Shown here: in pieces, positions 1 through 6,063 of the stretch
How the letters are laid out: every line of letters begins with the position of its first letter
How positions within the stretch are numbered: the first letter of the stretch is position 1
NCBI GenBank assembly: GCA_964395915.1
Contig: CAYNDB010000084.1
Location: 1 to 11,286, forward strand
DNA from: CAYNDB01 sp964395915
GTDB taxonomy: Bacteria > Nitrospinota_A > UBA7883 > JAJRTC01
Direction: 5' to 3'
DNA length: 11,286 nt
Made by a program: the position numbers and the translations under genes
The notes under the pieces: model-generated
The model's database searches: none
Told to the model about the DNA's origin: nothing
Seen by the model: the letters and a program-made list of their open reading frames with translations, nothing else

Positions 1-446
1 ACCAGATAAAGCCCTGGATCAACATCAAACATTTGCGTCAACAGGAGGACAAACAGCATGTGGCGCATGAGCTCATTGGTCGGCGAACCTCCGCCTGTCG
101 CCCCGTCGGGATTGAGCCTGGACGTTGCGCGAAGAATGACCGACGCCGCAGCGATCATACTCACCATCAAGACCAGCCCGCCAAAATGTGCGCCCACCGC
201 CAAGGCCAAGGCCACATGAGCGACCGCATCGCAAACATTGTCAAGGTCGGCCCCGAATCGACTGCGGATATTCAATTTGGCAGCCAGTACGCCATCAAGG
301 TCGTCCATAATATTGTTGAAAATGATTAACGGAATCAGATAACGATAACCATCTTCCAGGAAAAGCGCCACGAGGGGCAATACGCCGAGAATCGATGTTA
401 CGTTAGCAAGGTTCCGATAGATAAAGTTCCCTTGGGGTTTTTCCAT
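1..446 (-). CDS. CDP-alcohol phosphatidyltransferase family protein, partial (C-terminus outside window)
   Basis: An integral membrane enzyme of the family that moves a phospho-alcohol from a CDP-activated donor to an acceptor alcohol (PssA, PgsA and cholinephosphotransferase types). About 148 codons are visible from the ATG at 444-446; the frame is still open at base 1. The family signature D-x2-D-G-x2-A-R-x8-G-x3-D-x3-D is recognisable at residues 48-73 (D48, D51, G52, A55, G65, D69, D73; about bases 228-305), but the usual Arg after A55 is Ala56. Hydrophobic stretches flank the motif at about residues 16-30 and 36-47, and again at about 78-103. The start lies 8 bp after the methyltransferase stop without a clear Shine-Dalgarno sequence, so it is probably translationally coupled. 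It is the last visible gene of a nucleotidyltransferase-methyltransferase-transferase operon, which suggests it uses the CDP compound made by the first gene. The substrate cannot be read from the sequence. Confidence 0.85.
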   Translation of the reverse strand, partial: MEKPQGNFIYRNLANVTSILGVLPLVALFLEDGYRYLIPLIIFNNIMDDLDGVLAAKLNIRSRFGADLDNVCDAVAHVALALAVGAHFGGLVLMVSMIAAASVILRATSRLNPDGATGGGSPTNELMRHMLFVLLLTQMFDVDPGLYL

Positions 447-454
447 AAGTTTGT

Positions 455-1276
455 TTACTCATTCACCGTTGGTCCGGCGCCGAGCACGAAGAAGTGATTC
501 GTGAGGTTCGGAAACTCGATTCCAAGAACCTTGGGAAGACGTTTAATCAAAGGCGCACCCAACCGCATGCCCCAGTAGGTCAGGCGACCCACGATTTGAA
601 GGGCCTGAAACGGTTCCGGGACGAAAAACTTCCATTTTTTGATCAGTTCACACCCCATCTGCATGAGAACATACGGCTCGTTTCTTTCAACGCGTTTGAG
701 TGTCAGTCCGCATTGTTTGAAGATACGTTTATAGTCCGAAACAGAACGGTAAACGACCGGATAGTCGCCATCGCGCGTTACGGTCCCAACGCGAACCGTC
801 GACTCTCGACACAGGATGATCCCATCCTGCCTAAGATGCGGAATCAACTTTTGCAACAGGGTAATCACGTCATTTTCATCGAGGTACATGAGTAGGCCGC
901 CGAGGAAGAGCAGGCTATAGTGGCCTTCGGGCTCGAACAACAGGACATTGCCATGTATTGCGCGGATGTTGGAGTACTGGGCGCATCGTTCCTCTAGCGC
1001 CTGGTAGAGCGCTTTGCTGCCTTCGACCGCGACTACTTGCGAGAAGCTGCGAGCGAACTCCTCGGCCCAACACCCAACACCGCTGCCGAGATCAAGAACC
1101 ACGCCATTGTGATCCACACGACCAAGCAAGCGCCGAACGATCCGGGATTCCGCCTGAAAACGAAAATCACCAGCGCTCACCGGAAAACCGAAGTCATCCA
1201 TCATGTACGGTCCGAGGATAGAAGACTTGACGTTCTCCCAATACCGGTTGACTGATGCGTGATCGATCTCAGGCAA
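455..1276 (-). CDS. Class I SAM-dependent methyltransferase
   Basis: A 273-residue probable small-molecule methyltransferase. Motif I is clear (VLDLGSGVGCW, residues 60-70). An acidic residue closes strand 2 (VVAVEGS, Glu85), and LLFLGGLLMYL (122-132) and LRQDGIILCRES (148-159) match later Rossmann strands. The C-terminal part, after about residue 200, carries Lys-, Arg- and aromatic-rich stretches but no clear membrane span. The likely start is a TTG at 1274-1276. The frame is closed by a stop just upstream and the first ATG would be at residue 25, which would cut into a plausible N-terminal region. This TTG overlaps the end of the nucleotidyltransferase gene by 8 bp and has no evident Shine-Dalgarno sequence, which points to translational coupling. 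Lying between a LicC-like nucleotidyltransferase and a CDP-alcohol transferase, it may methylate the head-group alcohol or amine. That role is inference; the substrate is unknown. Confidence 0.85.
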   Translation of the reverse strand: MPEIDHASVNRYWENVKSSILGPYMMDDFGFPVSAGDFRFQAESRIVRRLLGRVDHNGVVLDLGSGVGCWAEEFARSFSQVVAVEGSKALYQALEERCAQYSNIRAIHGNVLLFEPEGHYSLLFLGGLLMYLDENDVITLLQKLIPHLRQDGIILCRESTVRVGTVTRDGDYPVVYRSVSDYKRIFKQCGLTLKRVERNEPYVLMQMGCELIKKWKFFVPEPFQALQIVGRLTYWGMRLGAPLIKRLPKVLGIEFPNLTNHFFVLGAGPTVNE

Positions 1277-2081
1277 AGGCGGGACCCGGTTCGGTTACTA
1301 TCAGAGGACGACGGGCAATGGAAAGGAGCCGGGCAAACAGACTCTCCGCCTCGCGCAGGTCCGCCACGGTATCGACCTCATACCATCTATCTGTATCGAA
1401 AAATACCGCGTCGAAAGAAAGGGCGCCGTTAGCGACCATCTCGGCAAATACGGCCTCGTAATACTCACCGAGCCTTCCTTCCGATATATAGCGGGTTAAC
1501 CTTCTCTCGATTTTGTTCCATGAATCAAGGGATAAGCTGTAGAGATTGACCGTTTTGTACTGGCGCGCATCGTTACACCTCTCGCCACCCAATTGAAAAG
1601 ACGTAACACGCCTCCCGGACCCAAGCTCCACAGTGGTACCGTTCATCCAGGGAAGTATCGTGGAAATCGCCATCTTGTCAGGTTGGAGCATGTCGTCCAG
1701 CATCCGTGTATCGAAAACCAGGTCACACTCCACCAGCAAAAACGACTCCCGGATCTGCTGCCGGGCCAGCCAGAGAGAATAGATGTTATTGGTTGTCCGA
1801 TAGTCTGGATTGACGACGTAATCAATCTGCATGTCACCCGCGTGATGTTTCAGGAATTCCTGGATACAATCACCCAAGTGTCCGATCACCACTATCAGCC
1901 TATCAAACCCCTGCGCGCGCAAATTGTTGACCAGCCGCTTGAGGATAGGGACACCTCCGACCTCTGTGAGACACTTGGGAACATCCTGGGTCAATGGCTG
2001 CAGGCGTGTTCCCGCTCCTGCGGCTAACAAGAGCGCTGTAGTTACATTAGTTGCATTTGCTACAAGGCTAGAATCGGTCAT
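1269..2081 (-). CDS. LicC-like nucleotidyltransferase (probable CTP:phospho-alcohol or phosphonate cytidylyltransferase)
   Basis: A 270-residue cytosolic enzyme expected to join NTP, probably CTP, to a phosphorylated or phosphono alcohol with release of pyrophosphate. The nucleotidyltransferase signature lies at residues 19-38 (LAAGAGTRLQPLT followed by PKCL, with Lys36). Asp120 in VECDLVFD fits the metal-binding Asp. NNIYSLWLA (98-106), KTVNLYSLS (176-184) and WYEVDTVADL (233-242) resemble the phosphocholine cytidylyltransferase LicC and related 2-aminoethylphosphonate cytidylyltransferases more than hexose-1-phosphate enzymes. An extra N-terminal tail of about 14 residues precedes the first strand. 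The ATG at 2079-2081 has a near-consensus Shine-Dalgarno sequence. This is the first gene of the operon, and its stop overlaps the methyltransferase start. The CDP-alcohol transferase two genes downstream is a natural consumer of the product. The family call is firm; choline, ethanolamine, aminoethylphosphonate or inositol as substrate is open. Confidence 0.87.
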   Translation of the reverse strand: MTDSSLVANATNVTTALLLAAGAGTRLQPLTQDVPKCLTEVGGVPILKRLVNNLRAQGFDRLIVVIGHLGDCIQEFLKHHAGDMQIDYVVNPDYRTTNNIYSLWLARQQIRESFLLVECDLVFDTRMLDDMLQPDKMAISTILPWMNGTTVELGSGRRVTSFQLGGERCNDARQYKTVNLYSLSLDSWNKIERRLTRYISEGRLGEYYEAVFAEMVANGALSFDAVFFDTDRWYEVDTVADLREAESLFARLLSIARRPLIVTEPGPAFA

Positions 2082-2087
2082 ACTTGG

Positions 2088-2095
2088 CCTCCTTT
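2088..2095 (-). promoter_or_regulatory. Strong Shine-Dalgarno sequence of the nucleotidyltransferase gene
   Basis: The minus strand reads AAAGGAGG six bases before the ATG at 2081. It fixes the start of the nucleotidyltransferase and marks it as the first, best-translated gene of the operon; the two following genes lack comparable sites. Confidence 0.8.
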
Positions 2096-2972
2096 AATAG
2101 GATAGCTTGTATCAGAGAGACCCTATCCCTTTCCGCCCATAGCGAAAGCAATTTTGATCTTACTTAAATATTTCGCGTTTCCTGTTGTTTTCACTCAATG
2201 AATGAATCGTTCTCTGAAAAATCTCTATTGCTCTATTTGATGTCATTCTGCACGAGTTCTGCAATCATTTGCCAGTTAGATCGCTTGTCCATGGGCCTTA
2301 CGCACCATCAAAAGAGCGACCCGATGTTGTTTCTGACCCACAGCTCAACTGAAATTCCTTAGATAACCCACACGTTATTTGCACAAGCATACCACATTAT
2401 CCTGTTCCACAACGCGATCCAGCATCCCAGGCCAACGTTAACCTATTCCAGGCAGTCTGAAGTGTATGGTGAGCCACGCCAAGAATTTTTGTCCCTTCCG
2501 TAACTGTGAGGTTTAACGGTTCAAGACTAGGGATACTTCATAGAACTGAGAGGCTATCGGCATTTTGATCCACTTTCAATGTTAGGATTTTTATAATATT
2601 TTCGTTGAAGGATGATTTTTATGCCCAAGAAATGTCTCACAGTAGAGTAGATCATATCCAAACTCCGGGAGGCTGAGGTTATGCTTGCCCAGACTCACGC
2701 GCCCGGGTTCTTCCAGACACCTTTGTTTGCGGGCTCCTCATAGCGAAGATAAGGAAAGAGATCAAATGCAGGGGAATACCCCATGCAGCTGCGGCCAAGA
2801 TACTCTGCTTACATGTGTTAAGGGGGGAGCAAATTTCTACGCCCTGTTTACGTTTAGGCGAGAACGCAATCAAATTATTATGTGGCCCAAATTGAGGTAT
2901 TTTTTCAGTAAGGTCAACCTGGGAAATCCTTGTGTAATTCTGGTGTAATCATGCCAAGAAAAAAGCGGTATT
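2096..2972. other. Long stretch with no supported gene
   Basis: About 880 bases without a convincing gene on either strand. It presumably holds the promoter of the minus-strand lipid operon near 2100-2200, but no clear pair of promoter boxes can be defended. A plus-strand frame is open from about 2677 to 2895 without an ATG. Its translation (IAKIRKEIKCRGIPHAAA and LCLHVLRGEQ) looks more protein-like than the other frames and might be a decayed gene, but I do not recognise it. A small imperfect hairpin sits at 2767-2787. Given the insertion-sequence relic next to it, part of this stretch may be old mobile-element debris. Confidence 0.5.
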
Positions 2973-3131
2973 TTATAGAAGCGCACAGAAAACCTTTGTA
3001 CTGAAAAGGCCTGCAGACCGTTTATCCCGTCCGCCGCCAAACCCTTTGACCCATTTATAAAGGCTGTGGCCGGAAACCTCGAGACGCTTCGAAATCTCAG
3101 TTACTGAATAACCCCACCTCAAATACCTCCA
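2973..3131 (-). pseudogene. IS3-family transposase OrfA fragment (helix-turn-helix part)
   Basis: The minus-strand translation contains GYSVTEISKRLEVSGHSLYK followed by WVKGFGG (about bases 3030-3113). This is the typical helix-turn-helix of IS3-family OrfA, normally seen as QGYSV-x-EVA-x-RLGVS-x-HSLYKWVK. The expected N-terminus (a Met about 20 residues upstream) is missing, and the frame runs into a stop at 2973-2975 without the leucine-zipper coiled coil or any orfB. It is therefore a short dead remnant. The sequence just beyond it, near 3147-3170, contains a run (TCTACTAAAATAGGGGAAGT) that could belong to the element's end, but no partner inverted repeat was found, so the boundary is not set. 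It differs from the IS407-like relic at 4583-4982 and shares only the orientation. Confidence 0.7.
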
Positions 3132-3296
3132 ATTGTAACTAAAAAGGTGTCTACTAAAATAGGGGAAGTTCGGTCTCCGATCCTCTGATTGTGATAAAAT
3201 AGCAATGTCTGTTCAGTCGTTCATTGCCTGCGGACGAAATGAATAAACTGTTGTGTTGATAGATGGGAAAACTCTTTAATTCATATAAAGGGGTAC

Positions 3297-4505
3297 ATGA
3301 GAGCTGGTATCGTAAAGGATAACTTAATCACCTTAATTTCTTTATTTCTTTTTGGCGTTATCGGCGCAATAGATTTGGAGATGCCGTTAGGTGTCGCGGC
3401 CGGAGTTCCTTATATTTTACCCGTTCTCATAACCTATTTTGCCCGTAGCTCTACCGCAACGTTATTTGCGGCGTTTACGGGCACGATCATGACTATTGGA
3501 GGCTTTATCCTCTCGTCCGAGGGGGGTGTTATGTGGATGGTGCTCACAAACCGGGGGCTTGCTCTATTCGCAATATGGTCAACCGCCGCGCTTATCATCC
3601 AGCACCATGCCAAACAGAAACTACTCCATCATAACTTCCACATAATCGATCAGAATGTTCTGTTCGCCGAGATGAACAGGAATGGAGAGATCACCTCTGT
3701 TTCAAATGCGCTCAGCCGCTATCTAGCCATCTCCCAGAATGAATTGATCGGAGCAAAAAGTAACTTTTTCGGCACATCCATGCCCAAAGAGTTGCTAAGA
3801 GAAATATGGACGACTATAAACACCGGCAAGAGTTGGGAGGGTGATATTCAACATACGAATAATGCTGGTGACATTAAATGGGCCCATTCGATCATTCACC
3901 CGATCTTTGACAAAGATTACAACATTACCAGGTTCAACAACATTTTGACCGATATCACCGACAGGAAAAAAGTGGAGGAGATTGCGCTTACCGATGTATT
4001 GACAGACTTACCAAACCGGCGCTCTTACGAGGCGACACTAGAACGGGAAATCAATATTGCGCGGCGAGGACAATGGGCGCTGACGCTGGCAATTATCGAT
4101 ATCGACTATTTCAAAAACTACAACGACCACTATGGACATCCCGAAGGAGACGTGGCTCTGAGCAATGTGGCAAACGCGCTTAAGTATTCACTAAGACGTC
4201 CAAATGACTTTGTAGCCAGGATTGGTGGCGAGGAGTTTGCGCTCATCTTCTCCCAGTGCGAGGCTGCGGAATCGGAAGAGTTTCTCGAAAAGATAAGGAA
4301 ATTTGTAGTTGATCTCATGATCCCTAATGAAAAGAGCGCCGTGCACGACTATCTCACCATATCGATAGGCTCCTACGTCTGCAGCAAAAAAAAGGCGGTT
4401 CCAATAAAGGAGCTGTTCTTTAGCAAAGCGGACAAGGCTCTCTATACCGCCAAAGAAAAGCGCAATAGCGTTGTCGTCGTCAGCGACATTGGAACAAATA
4501 GCTGA
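3297..4505 (+). CDS. Membrane-anchored PAS-GGDEF diguanylate cyclase
   Basis: A 402-residue protein expected to make cyclic di-GMP from two GTP at the inner membrane. About four hydrophobic segments lie at residues 9-27, 32-48, 53-72 and 79-101. A PAS-like sensory region (about 117-222) follows, ending in the usual DITDRKK linker. The GGDEF domain (about 230-395) looks intact: TDVLTDLPNRR at its start, metal-binding Asp268 and Asp270 in IDIDYFK, Asn276/Asp277, YGHPEGD, and the active-site loop GGEEF at 310-314. An RPND inhibitory site (Arg301, Asp304) sits five residues before the loop, so product feedback inhibition is likely. No EAL domain follows. The ATG at 3297 has AAAGGGG just upstream at short spacing. 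It is the only plus-strand gene in the window and stands alone between two insertion-sequence relics, which may mean that it was carried in or isolated by rearrangement. Confidence 0.93.
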   Translation: MRAGIVKDNLITLISLFLFGVIGAIDLEMPLGVAAGVPYILPVLITYFARSSTATLFAAFTGTIMTIGGFILSSEGGVMWMVLTNRGLALFAIWSTAALIIQHHAKQKLLHHNFHIIDQNVLFAEMNRNGEITSVSNALSRYLAISQNELIGAKSNFFGTSMPKELLREIWTTINTGKSWEGDIQHTNNAGDIKWAHSIIHPIFDKDYNITRFNNILTDITDRKKVEEIALTDVLTDLPNRRSYEATLEREINIARRGQWALTLAIIDIDYFKNYNDHYGHPEGDVALSNVANALKYSLRRPNDFVARIGGEEFALIFSQCEAAESEEFLEKIRKFVVDLMIPNEKSAVHDYLTISIGSYVCSKKKAVPIKELFFSKADKALYTAKEKRNSVVVVSDIGTNS

Positions 4506-4582
4506 ATTATTTTGCGATAATTTTATAAAGCAGACAAGCTGATATAAAATGAGCTCTCCATAATCATGTTTGGGGTGACGAT

Positions 4583-4669
4583 TCAGGATTTACCTGGCAG
4601 TGCGCGCCGCTCGCTTACTCCATAGCGCCTCGATAAGTACTTCGCTACGGGACGCCGAACAGAAGGCTT
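4583..4669 (-). pseudogene. Truncated IS3-family OrfB N-terminus
   Basis: In the -1 frame relative to orfA the minus strand reads KPSVRRPVAKYLSRRYGVSE followed by RRA. This is the characteristic start of IS407-type OrfB (KPA-x-RR-x-AV-x-YL-x-x-x-YGVSERRACR). After RRA the similarity ends (LPGKS) and a stop follows at 4583-4585. The whole rve/DDE integrase domain of about 250 residues is missing. Confidence 0.7.
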
Positions 4670-4920
4670 TACCACTTTTTTCGGACAACATCCTGCAACA
4701 TCATCTTGTCCAGTGAAAGGTCGGCCACAAGTCTCTTGAGCTTCGTATTTTCTTCTTTCAACCGCTTCAACTCGCGGGCCTGGTTTGGCTCAAGACCGCC
4801 ATACTCTTTCTTCCAGCGGTAAAAGGTGTTCTCCGAAATCCCTACCTTGCGGGTAAGCTCGACTACCGGCATTCCTGATTCCGCCTGCCTCAAAACAGGT
4901 TATATTTTGCCGGAAAATTC
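4669..4920 (-). pseudogene. IS3-family (IS407-like) transposase OrfA, nonsense-broken
   Basis: From about 4899 down to the TAA at 4669-4671 the frame reads as an ordinary OrfA: helix-turn-helix VLRQAESGMPVVELTRKVGI, then SENTFYRWKKEYGGLE, then a Leu-rich coiled coil (ELKRLKEENTKLKRLVADLS) and the ending VVRKKW. The N-terminus normally reads like RFTEEQII before VLRQAE. Here it reads EFSGKI, then an in-frame TAA at 4900-4902, then PVLRQAE, one residue short of the usual spacing. So an indel plus a nonsense codon separates the first part of the protein from the rest. The 74-residue open part, if it were translated from the TTG at 4891-4893, would have an incomplete DNA-binding domain. Confidence 0.82.
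4675..4681 (-). other. A6G programmed -1 frameshift heptamer of the IS3 relic
   Basis: The minus strand reads C-CGA-AAA-AAG-TGG-TAA at the end of orfA. The heptamer A-AAA-AAG is the classic slippery site used by IS3-family elements to fuse OrfA to OrfB. Shifting back one base gives KKVVKPSVRRP, which runs straight into the orfB remnant. The site survives although both reading frames are dead. Confidence 0.75.
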
Positions 4921-4979
4921 ACAATAAAAATGGATCAAAAAACCGATGGCTCCTCACTGTTTCCAGGGGGAAATAGAGG

Positions 4980-6032
4980 TCAAATATTATCTTTTATTAC
5001 ATGAATGTTAAGATTCGACCCGGTAACCACACTTTTCCCTGTATAAATGAATATGGTTACCCATAAGATTTGAAGAACGACAATGATGGTCGGGCTCCAT
5101 AATAAAGCCAAACCTGAAAAGATATCAGCCGGAGTGTGTTCAACGTCCTTCATGATGGCTATGACAGCAATAGAATACGGGATGGAAAGCGCGCTCATAA
5201 TCTGATATGCGGAGAACCTTCCCCCTCCCCGATAGTCCGCTCGAAACATCTCAGAGGCAATACGCCATCCCTGTGTAATCATCAGCGATTGAATAAATGC
5301 GCTTATGTAAAAGCCTTTGAGGAAAAGGTATATTCCGACAAGACCAGAACAAACATATATAATGGATGTTACCGCCTGTATCGGAATAACAGGTGTTCCT
5401 TCCAACATTCCTTCGTAGGAAACCTTTTTTGTCTCACCCAGAAAAACGAAGTTCCAAATACCAAAAAGTTTTTTTAATATGCGGCTGGAATTTTTTAAAG
5501 GTTTGCCGTAACAACAGCCGAAACTTATGCAAGCAAGCCTTCCGATTCCTTCACCCAGGGCATAGGAAACAGAGATAGCGGCTAGCGTTGCGATGACGGG
5601 CAGATGATAGCCGATAAAAATTTCAGCGACGAAGCTTACCAGCGCAACCAGGAATGGAGCTATTATTATTCCTGTAAACGTTGCCCCGCCAACAGTGAAT
5701 GTCGCCTTCTTACCCTCCACTCTCCGCGCAACGATTTTTGACGCAGGGACACACACCGCCAAAATAAAAACGCATACACTCATCGATACGAAAAAAGGCG
5801 CTTGGACTGCGCCCAAGAGAACGAAATAAACAGCTACAGAAAATACGTAAGCGTTGGCTGTGAAAAGACCGTAGTAGGTAAAATTCCTTCCCTGCCAGAA
5901 ACCGGCGTCCTGTTTCCCAACAGGTACAGCCGCCATGATTTGCCATTTTTCCTTGGGAAGGTTTTTAAAACCCCATATGAGGTATGGGAAAAGCAAACCC
6001 GCTAGCAAAACGATAATAATCTCATCCCGCAT
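4980..6032 (-). CDS. Lgt-like (prolipoprotein diacylglyceryl transferase family) membrane protein
   Basis: A 350-residue polytopic membrane protein with roughly eight hydrophobic segments. It is placed in the Lgt superfamily by three regions. GRNFTYYGLF (48-57) matches the early Arg-x-Tyr-Gly region of Lgt. GEGIGRLACISFGCCYGKP (160-178) is the GRIG-type signature in its Cys-containing GCCYG form. WRIASEMFRADYRG and FSAYQIMS (256-280) match the C-terminal E-x-x-R and S-x-x-Q region. In Lgt, the HGG motif carries an essential His; the corresponding place here (GGATFTGI, 115-122) has Thr120 and no His. A diacylglyceryl transfer reaction, or a changed acceptor, is therefore inference. The start at 6030-6032 is supported by GAAAGG at 6041-6046, eight bases upstream. 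It lies 31 bp after the decarboxylase gene. Its TGA stop (4980-4982) coincides with the likely terminus of the IS relic, so the natural C-terminus may have been altered. Confidence 0.78.
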   Translation of the reverse strand: MRDEIIIVLLAGLLFPYLIWGFKNLPKEKWQIMAAVPVGKQDAGFWQGRNFTYYGLFTANAYVFSVAVYFVLLGAVQAPFFVSMSVCVFILAVCVPASKIVARRVEGKKATFTVGGATFTGIIIAPFLVALVSFVAEIFIGYHLPVIATLAAISVSYALGEGIGRLACISFGCCYGKPLKNSSRILKKLFGIWNFVFLGETKKVSYEGMLEGTPVIPIQAVTSIIYVCSGLVGIYLFLKGFYISAFIQSLMITQGWRIASEMFRADYRGGGRFSAYQIMSALSIPYSIAVIAIMKDVEHTPADIFSGLALLWSPTIIVVLQILWVTIFIYTGKSVVTGSNLNIHVIKDNI

Positions 6033-6063
6033 AATACAAACCTTTCTTGATAACTATCATCGC

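Larger units (their letters stand above)
4583..4982 (-). mobile_element. Decayed IS3-family (IS407-like) insertion-sequence remnant
   Basis: The fragment contains a broken orfA, the A6G slippery site and the first part of orfB in element order on the minus strand. The likely left terminus is TGACCTCTATTTCCCCCTGG reading from 4982 downward, a TG-starting, C-rich end of the kind IS3 elements carry, about 60 bases before the orfA homology starts. The rest of orfB (the DDE catalytic domain) and a matching right end were not found; homology stops near 4605. Transposition by this copy is not possible. The boundaries, especially on the right side, are estimates. Confidence 0.7.

Noticed and set aside
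33..329. Plus-strand open frame opposite the CDP-alcohol transferase
   Set aside because: It is antisense to a well-supported frame with a recognisable catalytic motif, has low-complexity His/Arg/Gln content and no ribosome site.
2767..2787. Hairpin TGCAGGGG-AATA-CCCC(A)TGCA
   Set aside because: It has a bulge and no T-run on either side, so it is not a defensible terminator, and there is no nearby gene whose expression it would control.
2685..2948. 87-codon plus-strand frame in the intergenic gap
   Set aside because: Composition is rich in Arg, Pro and Cys with no recognisable motif; another frame across the same bases looks more protein-like. Not supported as a gene.
4505..4530. AT-rich inverted repeat right after the diguanylate cyclase
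   Set aside because: The stem is only six A/T pairs with no G/C content, too weak to call an intrinsic terminator.
2973..4982. A composite transposon carrying the diguanylate cyclase
   Set aside because: The two flanking fragments belong to different IS3 groups, both are truncated, and no matching inverted ends or target duplication were found.
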